Source of the DNA: Arthrobotrys musiformis
Lineage: Eukaryota > Ascomycota > Orbiliomycetes > Orbiliales > Orbiliaceae
Length of the DNA: 64,000 nucleotides
Assembly (NCBI GenBank): GCA_036971715.1
Contig: JAVHJL010000004.1
Span: 496,001-560,000 of the forward strand
Direction of reading: 5' to 3'
Part shown: one piece after another, positions 23,201 to 34,402 of the stretch
Layout of the letters: the number at the start of each line of letters is the position of its first letter
Numbering within the stretch: position 1 is the first letter of the stretch
Notes under the pieces: generated by a model
Seen by the model: the letters and a program-made list of their open reading frames with translations, nothing else
Database searches by the model: none
Told to the model about the DNA's origin: nothing
Made by a program: the position numbers and the translations under genes

Positions 23201-24283
23201 ATGACGAATGCAGCCCGAACAACCGACCAAAAGTCCTGCCAAGGGAGGGACAACAGGGGCTGCAAAACGGACACACAGAACCGCACACGCAGGTTTGCTG
23301 CTTCCTTTGCAGAAAGGTGGACTGCGCCGTGGGCTGGCAGGCTGGCCCAGACCAGGGCCATGCATAAGGTTTAGCGCCGTTTTTTTCGCTCAACTGCGTC
23401 CGGTTGGGTGATGCAACCGAAGAGGAGAAAAAGACTCCGCTTGGAAGTGGACAGAAAAGGTTTCTTGACGGGGCCGATATGCAGACGGAGGCACCATGAC
23501 ATTTGACGGTAGAAAATGATGCTAAAAAATCTGGTGATAACGCGGACAGAGAGAGTACTACCTCGATACATCTGCGGGCTCGCATTCAACATGCTTCGTC
23601 CGCTGGAATTGCCCTCAGACAATGGTGGAGTAGCGTTCTCTTGGCGGTGGAACGGTGGAACGGGTCGATCTGCGCATGAATTTCCCGTATGAATGAATTA
23701 GCGAACAAGATCCTCATACCGTCCGAAGAGTTTTTGGAGACCTTTGCATACCGTCACGGTGAGGCGGGGGGTGGTGCGGATGTAAGGGGTGTTGAGAATG
23801 AGGATGGGGAGCAGGATGATGATGGGGAGGAGGCGGTTCGTGCTGTCGATAGCTGCGAGGGTCGTGGAACCGTTCATCCATATTCTCACTCCAGGTTGGA
23901 TTCGGTACGCGGTCACCCGGGTACACCGGCCTCTTATCGTTATTATTCATCGGCGGCTGTCGATGAGGATGAGATGAAGGGTGCGGCGGTGGTGGTTGAT
24001 GATGCGGTGGTGGTGGTGGTTGCGACATATATCTTCTATCGTCCATTCCAACTCCATGGGATGTGTAGGTCGAATTAGGTGGAGGCGTGTTTCGTGACGA
24101 GAATGATTTCGTCGGTCGGTGATGGTGGTGTTTTAGTTCAGGAGGGGGAGCATATGGGGAACCGTGATGACTTGGATGATGATATGCCACTGGCGACGCT
24201 GGTGACGAAGCCGATGAGAGGTTTGGAGATTGATTAGGATGTCGAGCGGGATTCGTGAATCGTGGCTGGTATTGCCGGTCCAT
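20241..24283 (-). CDS. RXT3: Rxt3 family protein, subunit of the Rpd3L histone deacetylase complex
   Basis: The well-supported part is the long frame 20241-23153 (970 residues). Its C-terminal third carries the Rxt3 domain: HHLGSMVYTPTV, ENCTYIIRIPWYCLSLEERE, LLWGTEVYTDDSNILAVLVH and KWVDSAIGF. The N-terminal part is extremely rich in Pro, His, Gln and Ser. Upstream, at 23752-24283, is a second frame of the same Pro/His-rich composition starting MDRQYQPRF. A donor GTATGC after 23752 and an acceptor before 23131 join them in phase (GAC-G|AA-CAC), with a CTGAC branch site about 25 nt before the acceptor. This gives complement(20241..23131, 23752..24283), 1,140 residues. The 620-nt intron is unusually long for this window, so the first exon is less certain than the rest. 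Rxt3 helps Rpd3L repress transcription. A Ser/Asn triplet-repeat stretch lies near 21150-21215. Confidence 0.8.
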
Positions 24284-25449
24284 GTTCCGAGAAACCCAAC
24301 AGGAATAGAATAGAGATTCGAATTGATCGCTTTTTATCGGTCTTAGTGTAAAAGCCTTGGCCCGCAACCTTCCTCCTCGAACAAACAAACAACGACGGGA
24401 AGAGAAGGATATGCCGTTAACCGTTGATAGAAAATGGAAGCGTCGATAAAACACAGAAGTCGAAACTTTCGACGGGTTAGCAAAGAAAACACGGTCAAGG
24501 GACGTAGGAATCCAAGCGATGGTGACGATAAGTGTCGTGTGGTGGATAAGGGAAATAATAATAAGAAGAATTAACGATCATGCGGGCCACTCGGGCGAGG
24601 CTGTTCCAGTTCCAGAGAAAAACGGGGAATTGGGCTTCTTATTTGGGGTGTCGTCTAAAGTGGAAGGCCAGGAGGAAAGAAATTGGCTTGGGACCTTTTT
24701 TTTTTTTTTGATCCTATCTCCATGAAGGTGCAAGAGCAAGTAAGAAGCAGAAGCAGTCAATAGCAGAGCGGTCAGGCATGAGGAGAGTGGAGAGCAGGAA
24801 GCAGGAGCAGAGAGCAACAGCAAGCCAGCAAGCATGTTTCTGTTCCTCTTCCCTCACATCGTTAGCTTGAAATATGCAATGCAAGGCATGGGACCAAGGA
24901 CAGGATCGGAAAAATAGACCAGAAAGAACTCAGGGCGGGCACACACCTCTTTTTTTTTTTTTTTTATCCAATATCTGCGACCCAGGTACCCAGGGTACTT
25001 TGGCAAGGACCCAAGTTTAAAAAAAAAAAAAAAAAAAATGCAGACATAAGGGCATCTCTCGTCAGCGATATGCGTCTAACGGTCCCACCCGTCATCGACC
25101 TTGTGCCAGCTGGTGTATTATGTATGCACATACCCATATACACACATACAGGCCCAGGCGGGCATGTAGGCAGGCAGACAGGCAAAGAACGAGAGCGAGA
25201 GAGAGGAGTACGCCTGCAGCTCATGAGCTCGCGGTATGACAACCGTCTCTGCATGAAATGGTCTCTCGTCAGATTTGCTACACCCTCATTATTGCACAAC
25301 ATAGGCAGAAACGAAACGTATCACAGCTGCTATGTGTCTGTACATCTGCATTTAGCCAGAGGATGTGCAGAGAGAGTTTGGTGGTCTCGTGTCGGTCATG
25401 TCATCCCACATGCATGTTCCCTTCACTTCTCCCTCTCCTTCTATTTTCC

Positions 25450-25475
25450 TTTTTTTTTTTTTTTTTTTTTTTTTT
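25450..25475 (+). repeat. 26-base poly(T) tract
   Basis: Uninterrupted T run, the longest homopolymer in the window. It could be unstable or the A-tail scar of a retroposed sequence, but no retroelement coding sequence is next to it. Confidence 0.85.
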
Positions 25476-25865
25476 ATCGTTTGGCTTTTTTGTTCATCAT
25501 CGCGCAGGGTTGGAACCGGACAGCCGATGTGGGGTTTCGAACCGGGTTCTAGCATTCAAATAGGCAAGAATCCGAGAAAATGCATGCTCGCCAGCCAGGG
25601 TCTGACATGTCTAGCTGCGACACAGCGGATGCTGGTGCGTTGTTTCAGCACCTCTAGCATGTAGGATAGGTAGCTTAAGCGTCTCCATCGGGGGGTTCAC
25701 GACGCTAGCTGCCGTCCAACTGTTGGATTTATCTAATCAAATGGTGTAAGGGTCAGTCAGCTGCACGAACTTTTGCTTTCGATTAGCGGTGCACACTCTT
25801 GTCAATTGACCAATACACTGCTTTGTTCACTCACGTTTTCCAGCTGAGAGTCAACCGGGTGGAGG

Positions 25866-26222
25866 TCATTCTAAGTATAAGTATATATGTACAGATGTAC
25901 TCGCGGTAAGGGGGCGTTTTCTTGATGAGTGCGATGGAGATGTTATTTTGAGCTTGCAGTTGGAGTTGGAGTTGAAGTTGAGGTTCGAGGCTCCATCGTC
26001 TGTGTTGTGTGGTACAAGCACACCGTCCAGCCTCGAGACTGAGGGTGGTAGTCCATCTCCGTCGTCGACAGCTTCAACGTCAACGTCAACACGAAAAAGT
26101 CCTCCGACTCTCCTGGTGTATTCTGATATAAAGAACATAGACTTCCCCTTCAATTGCTTGTTGAGGCCTACAGCATACACCCACCCATCCACCTCCAACG
26201 TATCGTGGTGCTTAACTTTCAT
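25866..26222 (-). CDS. Doubtful small hypothetical protein
   Basis: An uninterrupted frame of 118 residues starting MKVKHHDTLEVDGWVY. The first half looks protein-like (mixed hydrophobic and charged residues) and is followed by an acidic segment and a Ser/Asn-rich tail. No family is recognised and there is no signal peptide. It could be chance. Confidence 0.25.
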   Translation of the reverse strand: MKVKHHDTLEVDGWVYAVGLNKQLKGKSMFFISEYTRRVGGLFRVDVDVEAVDDGDGLPPSVSRLDGVLVPHNTDDGASNLNFNSNSNCKLKITSPSHSSRKRPLTASTSVHIYLYLE

Positions 26223-26491
26223 ATATAAATTGGCATTACCAGGTCATATCTCGACCTTCATTGATCAAACTAAAGAATAGTTACATGGAGCAAGCCGGCC
26301 TTGCAATTGTCTTGCGCAATGGAAGGCGCTCCATCCATGGATCCAAGGTACGAATATCTACTTAGGTAGATATATGTGCCCCCTCCTGATCACCCTCACG
26401 ATATCGACGCTGATATCGGCGGCTAGTCGTGCCGTAAATCAACCAGAACAAGATATAGATCTCGAGACGAACTTCGCTTTTAAGCTTTAAA

Positions 26492-27121
26492 TTATAAAAT
26501 CCACTTCACATAACCCAGGTCATTCGCAATCAGCCGAAGCCAAACAGGAGCTCCATCATCTCGGGCCACAGTCTCAAACACCTTCTTGGCCGTAAGCTTT
26601 GCAGCCACTAGGAGGGCATAGATGCCGCCACCATAGCAGATGGCGTAAAATAAAGGAGGCGCCCCAAATATCATCAATGCTAGCAACCCCGCCAAATATC
26701 CAATAGCGAAGATGCGGAATAATATGAGCACAGTGGTGTTTCTCGTCCTTTTTGTCTTTAGCAGCCCGATGATGATGACTGTGATGATCGCAATGGCGAT
26801 TAGAATGTTTGTTTGCGTTGGATCGTGCGGAGGCCTCCCATCAAACCGCCAATTCCCGCACGTGCGGACGATAAACCGGGCCTTGCAAGTAGGCGGATGT
26901 GTCGCAAAGGGGTTAGGGCGGCGGCATATCCCTCGCGATCGGGACGTCGACTTTACGACATATCGGGGCCTTGCTAGCCTTTTGCCGGTGTTGATATTCT
27001 GGGGACTAGGGAAAACATCGTCGAGACCCCAAATACCCTCAGCGGCTTCCATTTCGAATACTTCTACGCGTTCTTGCGTACTGGAAAAGAGATGGGATTG
27101 AGAGTGATGCTGGTGAATCAA
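26492..27121 (-). CDS. Hypothetical small membrane protein, three predicted helices
   Basis: Single-exon frame of 209 residues. The first 100 residues are polar and basic, with a few cysteines (GICRRPNPF, PPTCKARF, RTCGNW). Three hydrophobic segments follow: about 104-121 (ILIAIAIITVIIIGLL), 129-152 (VLILFRIFAIGYLAGLLALM) and 154-173 (LFYAICYGGGIYALLVAA). A short amphipathic tail ends the protein. An internal methionine at residue 24 (MEAAEG) is an alternative start. No family is recognised. The clean alternation of hydrophobic segments and the basic loop KTKRTRN between helices 1 and 2 suggest a real membrane protein. Confidence 0.55.
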   Translation of the reverse strand: MIHQHHSQSHLFSSTQERVEVFEMEAAEGIWGLDDVFPSPQNINTGKRLARPRYVVKSTSRSRGICRRPNPFATHPPTCKARFIVRTCGNWRFDGRPPHDPTQTNILIAIAIITVIIIGLLKTKRTRNTTVLILFRIFAIGYLAGLLALMIFGAPPLFYAICYGGGIYALLVAAKLTAKKVFETVARDDGAPVWLRLIANDLGYVKWIL

Positions 27122-28167
27122 GAATATATAGCCTTGAGTGGTATCTTACAGCAGTAAGTACTGAGATCACACAAAGTAGAATGCCTCAAGGTGAACATGC
27201 AACTTGGTTGTGTTTCTAACCAATTAATAGCCTGGACTCGAGGCTAATCAATGGCAGCCTCGTATAAACCAGACATTGGTGTATGTATCTTGCGAGACAT
27301 CTGACATCTTGCGGCACAGAAGTATAGCCAAACAGGCGAGTACTTCTTTAACTAGTAGATACGTAAAATACTTATCAGGGTTCGGGCCTATAATTCGAGC
27401 TCTAACTATGGCAGAGCCTAGTCTTGGGCAGAGCCTAGTCTTGGGTTGCAAACGCGGTCCACACCTGCTCGGGCAGAGCCGTGATTTACCCCCCTCCATA
27501 ATAATTTTACGAGGTAATGACAATTGATCAATTAAATAGAACACCGCTTCTAGTTATATATGTTTTGCGGGTCGTTTGACGTTTCATATTCAAGAAATAG
27601 CCAAAGTTTACATTAATATCCCATTCCAAATGATAGCCCATATCAACCAACCTCCTAGTGAAGTCGAGGTCAACATCATGATATCATCAGTGCAGCATCT
27701 TAGGTCCGAATCCAAGGAGTTAAATTTTACATCCGAAATCGAGTAATCAACCCGGCACAGCCGACCAAACTCAACCAGGAACCCCAATTAAATTGCGTGC
27801 TAACCCACCAAATGTGCATGGAATGCGGGGAGCCGAAGCTAGGCGAATAGAATTCACTTCTATGACGTGTTTGCATGTTCCCCCTCGAAGTTGGCAGTCA
27901 ATTGGAATGTGGAAATCAAGCTTCAAAGGCTATAATTAACTTGAAGAGGTTTGCATGTATTGATTTTCCGCCCCTATCTCCATTGATTCTTCCATTCTTG
28001 AGGGAAATCATCATATATCTATTTATATTCAGTACTTCAAAGCCTTGACCAGGCCGCTTCAAAGTCTCTCTGATATCGATTATCAGTGTTATATCGCCCA
28101 AACATATCCACAAACAAAAACCACACGTTTTCAACACACTTAATTACCGTGACAGAAAAGGAAAAAG
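27122..28167. other. Intergenic, probable divergent promoter region
   Basis: About 1 kb between the divergent membrane-protein and reductase genes. A near-duplicated GCAGAGCCTAGTCTTGGG lies at about 27411-27443. No gene seen. Confidence 0.5.
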
Positions 28168-29071
28168 ATGTCGGCCCCACACGTCCTAATTCTCGGTGGC
28201 CACGGGAAAGTAGCACTGAGGCTCACCCCTCTGCTTCTTCAAAAGTCCTGGCGTGTGACTTCCATAGTCAGGAACAAAGACCACGAATCAGACATCACTT
28301 CCGCCGCCGGAAAGTCCAACCTGGAGAATCTTCGGGTTCTCGTGGAGAGCATTGAGGATGTTAAATCTACAAGTGCTGCTGCCCGGGTTTTAGACGAAGT
28401 TAGGCCGGATTATGTCGTCTGGAGTGCTGGTATGTTTAAATAAGGATGTGATAGATATAGCACACTCTCCATATGTATGTTTCTAACAAGATCCGTTCGA
28501 TATAATAGGCGCGGCCGGCAAAGGCGGTCCGGTCCGAACCTTCGCCATCGACCGCGATGCATGCAGATACTACATCGACGCAGCCGCATCACCCTCATCC
28601 TCTGTCAAAAAATTCCTTCTGGTCTCGTACATCGCATCTCGACGTGGTTACCCACCTTGGTGGACGACGGAAGACAAAGCTTCCGCAGACCACGTCAACC
28701 AGAATATTCTAGCGAATTACTATAAAGCTAAAGTCGCAGCGGATGAGTACCTACTTGCTAGATCCAAGGCTGCCAGAGATGCAGGGAAGGCGTTCGCCGA
28801 TATATGTCTACGACCTGGGACATTGACAGATGATGACGGTGGAGAAGGTGTTTTGCTCGGCCGGACGGGGAGTAGGGGGGAGGTTAGTAGAACTGATGTC
28901 GCAAGAGTTGCGGCAGCACTGCTAGATACTGAGTACAGAGGGTGGTTGGATCTCCTGAAAGGAAAGGAAGAAGTTGGAGCCGCGGTGGATAGATGTGTAA
29001 GTGAGAAAGTGGATTGCATTGAAGGCGAGGATCTGGAGGCTATCTATAATGCCAGGTTGGAGCTAGACTAG
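28168..29071 (+). CDS. NAD(P)-binding atypical short-chain dehydrogenase (NmrA-like/SDR_a5)
   Basis: Two exons, 28168-28429 and 28509-29071; the GTATGT...AATAG intron splits a Gly codon; 274 residues. The Rossmann start HVLILGGHGKVALRL (GxxGxxA type) opens the protein. DYVVWSAGAAGKGG follows across the splice, then IDRDACRYYIDAA, KKFLLVSYIASRRG and YYKAKVAADEYL, where the YxxxK-like pair sits in the usual active-site region. CLRPGTLTDD and VSRTDVARVAAALLDT complete the family pattern. Such proteins are small NAD(P)H-dependent reductases or redox sensors of unknown substrate, probably cytosolic. The gene is convergent with the methyltransferase at 29255-30667, with only about 180 bases between the two stops. 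Confidence 0.85.
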
Positions 29072-29254
29072 CTAGCTAGGTAGCTAGCATTGCATCGGTG
29101 CTATATTGTAGGTAGACGCATGCAGCCCCTCCTTCTTGGAAGGATCTCAAGTGTGGATAGACAGATATAAAAACTCTCCATGCGTCCCCGATCCCTAAGC
29201 CCCCCTCTGCTCTTAAGACCTTTTCATGCATGTCTTGAGTGGAGTGAATATGAT

Positions 29255-30667
29255 TCATGCCCCCTTTCTTCCAACCACGGATATAAGATCAAAGAAAATT
29301 CGACTTCCCCCCTCTCCAGTTTCCTTCAAAAACTCCTTCACAAAGCCCCCAGCTGTTTCCGGTGTAAACCACTCATTTGGAATATTGTGCTGTGCCATGA
29401 ATGAGATAAGACTACACAACCCACTTGCATAATTCCTACTCCACTTCTCCACTATTGATGGTTTAAACGCTTCTCCGGCGACGTGGAGATAGAACCCAGT
29501 ATTGGCGTCTGGTGGATTTGGTATGTATTCCGGAAGAGACTCGGTGGGCGGCGGGATTATTGTAAATCCGTTGTTTCTCAGATGGGTTGGAATAGAATCA
29601 CAACAGCTGCAAGGTCACAATATCACAGTGAATTGTTAGAAATATGATCCAGACCTGTCGAAGATGTTTCTTTTGAGGAATTCGGAAAAGATAAAATAAG
29701 GTAAAATAGACAGGGGAAGGTGGGCAACTTAAGACTAACAATGGATCGCCACCCCGGAGTTTACACATGTACTCTAAGAGTCTCGCACCTTGACTTGCAA
29801 CCCTCGTGGGCGGGATAGCCTGTGAGCTACCTGGGTTAGTCTCATTCCAGACTAAGTAGCCACCGGGTTCTAGACAAATATAAAAACGGAGAAATTAGCA
29901 TCTAAGCCCCCTAAGACATTTCTGCATGTCTGCAACTTGCAGAATAAATCTTCACGGGAAAATGTCTATAGACGGATCGGGGGGCCATATTTCAAGCAAT
30001 GCCTAAGGCTGCTTACTGATCATTTTAGCGACATTCCTTGCAACCCTATCCCATTCGTCGGTCTTCAAAACAAAAAAGAGCCATTGGATATGAACTACAT
30101 CATATTTTTCGTACAGATTTTCAGGCACGGGCCCGAGAATATCGAGAAGCGAGAAGCTCACGTTTTCGCGAAGGGTGGACCTGTCCGGGAACAGACGGTC
30201 CGTTATGTCGAAACCGTCGAGGGCGACCGTTGACGGCAATAACTCCGAGAGCTGGGTAAGCCATATTCTAGGATTTTAACATATGTAAGTACAATACTTA
30301 AATGTGTATACTCCAAGTTTCGTAGATCTATTTCTCTACGCAGCTTATACAGTTATGTATTTAAATTTATGCATTTGCAAAAGAAGACTTATGTAAAGAA
30401 ACAACGGTCGAAAGGAAAGGGGGCAGAAGGAACGGAAGCGCACCCAGTCCCAGTAGCGATATCCGCCACAGCAGTTAGACTCCTCTGATCAGGGATGGCG
30501 GGCGGTAGCAGGTGACCAGCGTTTTCCACAAATCCAGCATATTGAATGTTCAGCCGTACCCTATCTTTCTCAACCGGCTCGAAATCAACGACATAAGTTG
30601 ATTTTGTGGCAGAATTTGGCGCAATTGGCTGAGGAATTATAACACCACCTGCTACTGAACTTTCCAT
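29255..30667 (-). CDS. SAM-dependent methyltransferase, UMTA/LaeA-like
   Basis: Four exons: 30444-30667, 30017-30267, 29740-29869 and 29255-29606; phases agree and give 318 residues. The N-terminal helix region ends in DRVRLNIQYAGFVENAGHL. The SAM-binding motif I, ADIATGTGIWL, is created across the first intron (donor GTGCGC). Then come LPSTVALDGFDIT, FSLLDILGPVP, YDVVHIQWLFFV and AKMIKPGGYLVWNETNPG, typical of Methyltransf_23 / LaeA-like enzymes. The C-terminal part (IVEKWSRNYASGL...) fits this family. The introns (176, 147 and 133 nt) are two to three times longer than elsewhere in the window. Start: the open frame reaches 30865, but the methionine at 30667 begins the part that looks coding. 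Family members methylate small molecules or protein methionines, or regulate secondary metabolism; the substrate is unknown. Confidence 0.82.
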
Positions 30668-32026
30668 TCTTGGAGGGTTGGATCCGTACGTAAACTCAGA
30701 CAAGGGGTCTTTTAAGCTTTGAGGCGTCTTTTTATCTTTAGGCTTCAATATTGGGATGGGTGGTATAATCCTTTTGAAATAATGTCGGCACGGGAAATGT
30801 GAGATGTATTTATAACAGTTTAATATTTTGGGATATTTCATCGTGACTCCATAAATACGTAGCATTGATGCGCAGTCTCATGACCAAGATGAGACCTTGC
30901 TTCACCGAGAATGTATACGTAGCATTGGAATGCTTATGTACGGTGATATAAGCTCAGAAAATCATCGTCATGGTCGTTGCGATATATAAAAATTCGCAGA
31001 CACGACTTGGGTCTGTCTATATGCGAATTACCTTGTCGATAGCACCCCTGTGCCCCATCAATAATACATTCACCATCAGCGATAGCAATATGGGGCCACA
31101 AAGAAACTTTGGGGAAAAAAAAGAAAAGAAGGAGAGGGGGGGGGGGTCGATATTAGCGGCTTAAGTTCACTGATCCCCCACAAATGATCATGGTCGACTG
31201 CAGCGCCGTTGTATGCAATATTTCAATCCCGAGATTTCATCCCGGCCTTGCATGCACATGACTGACTCTGGGATGATAACGATTCAAGGGATTTGGAGAC
31301 GAGAAAATCAAATTCCCTGAAAAACTCTAGTTGAGTTTTGCAATTGAAACATTCATGCCCCCTGCAAAAGAACTGCAGAGTGGACGGGCGCCATTGGATG
31401 AAAACAGCCCGGATGGACGGTAAAGCCAACGCAAGCATCATCTCACTATGGGCTTTTTTGTTCATTTTCGAGATATTTTCCTAATGGTGGTGTGCGGACT
31501 GTGCACTGCGAAGGGGGGAAGGGATTCATTAGTCCGTGTCGCTAATGGTTCTTGTACTGTGGATCCCGGTCTAACCAAAGTCGTCTCGAGGGCCGTTTTG
31601 ACAGGCTTAGAATTGGCCGTCCTCTCCCGCTGTGGACACTCAGAGGCGGATTTCTCCATAACCCAAATGATATTAGAGAAAAGCTACTAGTGCGTGGTTG
31701 TCGTTCAAGAAAGATATTCCAGTCGGAATATATCGATTACCAAAACCCAAAAATACCCAGCTGAATATAAAGGAGGCACATTCGTCCCAAGTTTTATCCC
31801 GACTTGCAGATATTTTTCGATCCCAAAGATTTGGTTTTCTGGTTCTTTTTGTTTTTTCTTCCCCCACGTGGATGTTATTTTATTCCTGTTGGAATACTCC
31901 GTATTTGTTACCGAGACTTCGTTACGACTACTGCGACTACGGTGAACCCTGAGTCTGGGCTTTTAGCACTGGGATAATATTTCGAGATTCGATTCAGTTT
32001 CGGCGTCTAAGGATAATTGCGCGTTT
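30668..32026. other. Divergent promoter region between two methyltransferase genes
   Basis: About 1.36 kb between two methyltransferase genes reading away from each other. It includes a run of 12 G residues at about 31135-31146 and an A/G-rich tract just before it. Short open frames here show no family match. Confidence 0.5.
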
Positions 32027-34402
32027 ATGCCCACCCCCAAGATGATACTCTACGACGACATAGTCCCGGTTCAGATAGTGGTCTGTACTGTCTCTACTTT
32101 ATATACTTTTCTGTCCTGAAGGCCTTTGAATATTTCATACGGCGCTCGGGCCTTGCTTTGGACCCTTAGCGCTACAGCATTGGGCTTTGCATGCCTTTGA
32201 TCGAGTTTGGTGGACTAACTTTTTGTGAAATACTTTGAATATATTCTAGCCGCAATCAAATGGCAATACTCCTGGAGAATTCTACGACGAAGATTATGAT
32301 GGCCTCTTTGAATACGACGATATGTATGTTTTTTATCTCGCTCATTTTTCGATATTTGTTTGTGCATACGTAACCCCGCGCCAAGCTTCGACGCCAGCAA
32401 TTTCGTGAAGCCCGCCAATGCAAAGCCGTTAAACTAATTTCCCATGTGGATAACAAACAACAGTGCGAGTATCACCACTTCTCTCTCAACCTCAGCCACC
32501 GGTAAGTCTGAAAAATCCAAACCGTATACGTACTCCCAAAATTGAATTCCAAATCTTGCGACAATTTTTGTTAGCGGCGTATTTAGCTAACTTGTGATCT
32601 TTTTTTATATTGTTCCCTAGACTACAAATTCGAAAATGGCAGAAGATATCATGGTTACAAAGAAGGACAGTGGCCTGTCCCAAACGACGAAGTACGTACT
32701 CGATCAAATTGTTTGGAAGAATTCTCGAACGCTTACGTGTGTACTCTTTAACACATGAACTACTCAACTAACTAATGGTTTTTTTTCTTACTGCGCCTAG
32801 AAACAACAAAATCAAATGGACCTTGTGTATGAAATATCTTGCTGCGCACGAAATATAACGATAAGAAAGGATCGATCATATTGACTGATTTGTTTGGAGC
32901 GCAGCCATCAGGTGTACACTCTACGGTTAGGAGGAAAGTTGTATCTAGCCCCCATCGATGAGTGCCCGCAGGTACGTACTGTTCTCCCGTGAGCTCCGAC
33001 GGATAGGGCTGAGCCTCCTGTGTGCACGGTTATGCTGAGACCTTTTGTTGGTTTGCGGGGTAGAAAATTCTAGATATTGGGACCGGAACTGGGATCTGGG
33101 CCATGGAAATGGGCGATTTACATCCGAGCGCTGTGGTTATTGGAAATGGTAAGCTCAAACTCTAATGTGATGTTACACGAACTAGTTTCACGATCACTAA
33201 TCCATGTGGATAGATTTATCTCCGATACAACCTCGATGGTAGGCTTGATACATGCAATATTTTTACCCACTCGAAACGTCTTCTCTAACATAGGGTCTCG
33301 ACTCCAGGGTTCCTCCAAATGTTAAGTTTGAAATCGACGACTTCAACGAGCCATGGGTTCAAACACCAGGCTCGTACGACTTCGTCCATGCCCGTGAAGT
33401 TCACGGGGCTGTGTCCGACTGGCCAAAGTTTTGTCGTGAAGCCTTCAGGTATGCAATCCATGCATCGGCTTACGTAATATCTCCGGCACAGTGTCGGGGA
33501 ATGTTTAACCCACGTGGGGCCGGCAACATCCTGCCTGCGCGTATACTAACAACCGGCTTTTACTGAAACGTTTAGAATATTGAAGCCAGGAGGCTGGATC
33601 GAGGTCGCGGAAAGTGCCGCGGAACTACGAAGCGACGATGGAACACTACCCAAGGACTGTGCCCTCAACACTTGGCTCAAAAATGTCTCGGAGGGCTTCG
33701 AAAGAATCGGCCAAACCGTGGTAGTAGGTCCGCATATAGAAGGCTGGTTGAAGGAGGCAGGGTTCGAGGACATCACGGTAAAAGTTTACAAGTTGCCAGT
33801 TGGCCTTTGGCCGAAGAATAAAGTGGAAAGGGATATTGGGGCTTTCAACTTGTTGAACATGATCGAATATGTTGGTATGTTATATTACATGCATATGCCA
33901 TTGATTTCGCCCGCCTCGGTGTTTCAAGCCAAGTCTTTTACGGGCGTCTTGAGACCGTAAATGTTGGATTTTGTGGGGACTAACGTGTTGTTATTTCGTC
34001 CGGTACAGAGGGAGCTTCGCTGCAAATTTATACAAGAGTACTAAAGGTATGTATACGTATGCTGCGCCCGCCACTCCAACATTGCTATTGTAACAATTCA
34101 ATCTTGGGGACGAAACTGTTTCGGAAGTCAAAAACTTCAGCTAACAATTGGGCTCTCCGTAATTAAACAGAAATCTCTTGAGGAGACTCGAAGAGCCATC
34201 AGGAGCGCGCAGGCGGAGTTCAAGCGAAAGGACTACCACATGTATGTCCCATAGTAAGTAGTCCCCCCTAACTCCAGCGTATACAATTATACAACATTGT
34301 ATATGTTCTATAAAAATAAATTCGGTCCTTTGCATTACTAACCACCCTCGTGCTCAAAACAGCTATGTTGCCTACGCCAGGAAGCCAGACCCTTCCACAT
34401 AA
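32027..34402 (+). CDS. SAM-dependent methyltransferase, UMTA/TAM-like, 13 exons
   Basis: Proposed exons: 32027-32080 (uncertain), 32250-32323, 32464-32501, 32621-32691, 32801-32826, 32905-32971, 33064-33148, 33214-33238, 33308-33448, 33576-33874, 34009-34046, 34171-34253 and 34363-34402; phases agree throughout; 346 residues. Read across splices: NGNTPGEFYDEDY, then RRYHGYKEGQWPVPND, QMDLVHQVYTLRLGGKLYLA, motif I KILDIGTGTGIWAMEMGD, VIGNDLSPIQPRWVPPN, FEIDDFNEPW, YDFVHAREVHGAVSDW, RILKPGGWIEVAE and a C-terminal HMYVPYYVAYARKPDPST. This is a textbook UMTA/LaeA-type methyltransferase of normal length, so the gene is likely functional. Twelve introns in 2.4 kb is extreme for this window, and the smallest exons are 25-26 nt. 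The first exon with its GTCTGT donor is the weakest part. Confidence 0.85.

Larger units (their letters stand above)
24284..26491. other. Intergenic with several homopolymer tracts
   Basis: About 2.2 kb upstream of RXT3. It holds T14 (24696-24709), T16 (24950-24965), A20 (25019-25038) and T26 (25450-25475). One doubtful small ORF is listed separately. Nothing else is recognised. Confidence 0.55.

Noticed and set aside
20266..23374. Long frames on both strands within RXT3 (up to 255 residues)
   Set aside because: They are by-products of the Pro/His/Gln-rich repeats in the true frame; none has recognisable domains.
24696..25475. Series of poly(A)/poly(T) tracts suggesting retroelement insertions
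   Set aside because: No reverse transcriptase remnants, target-site duplications or terminal repeats are visible nearby; simple slippage explains them.
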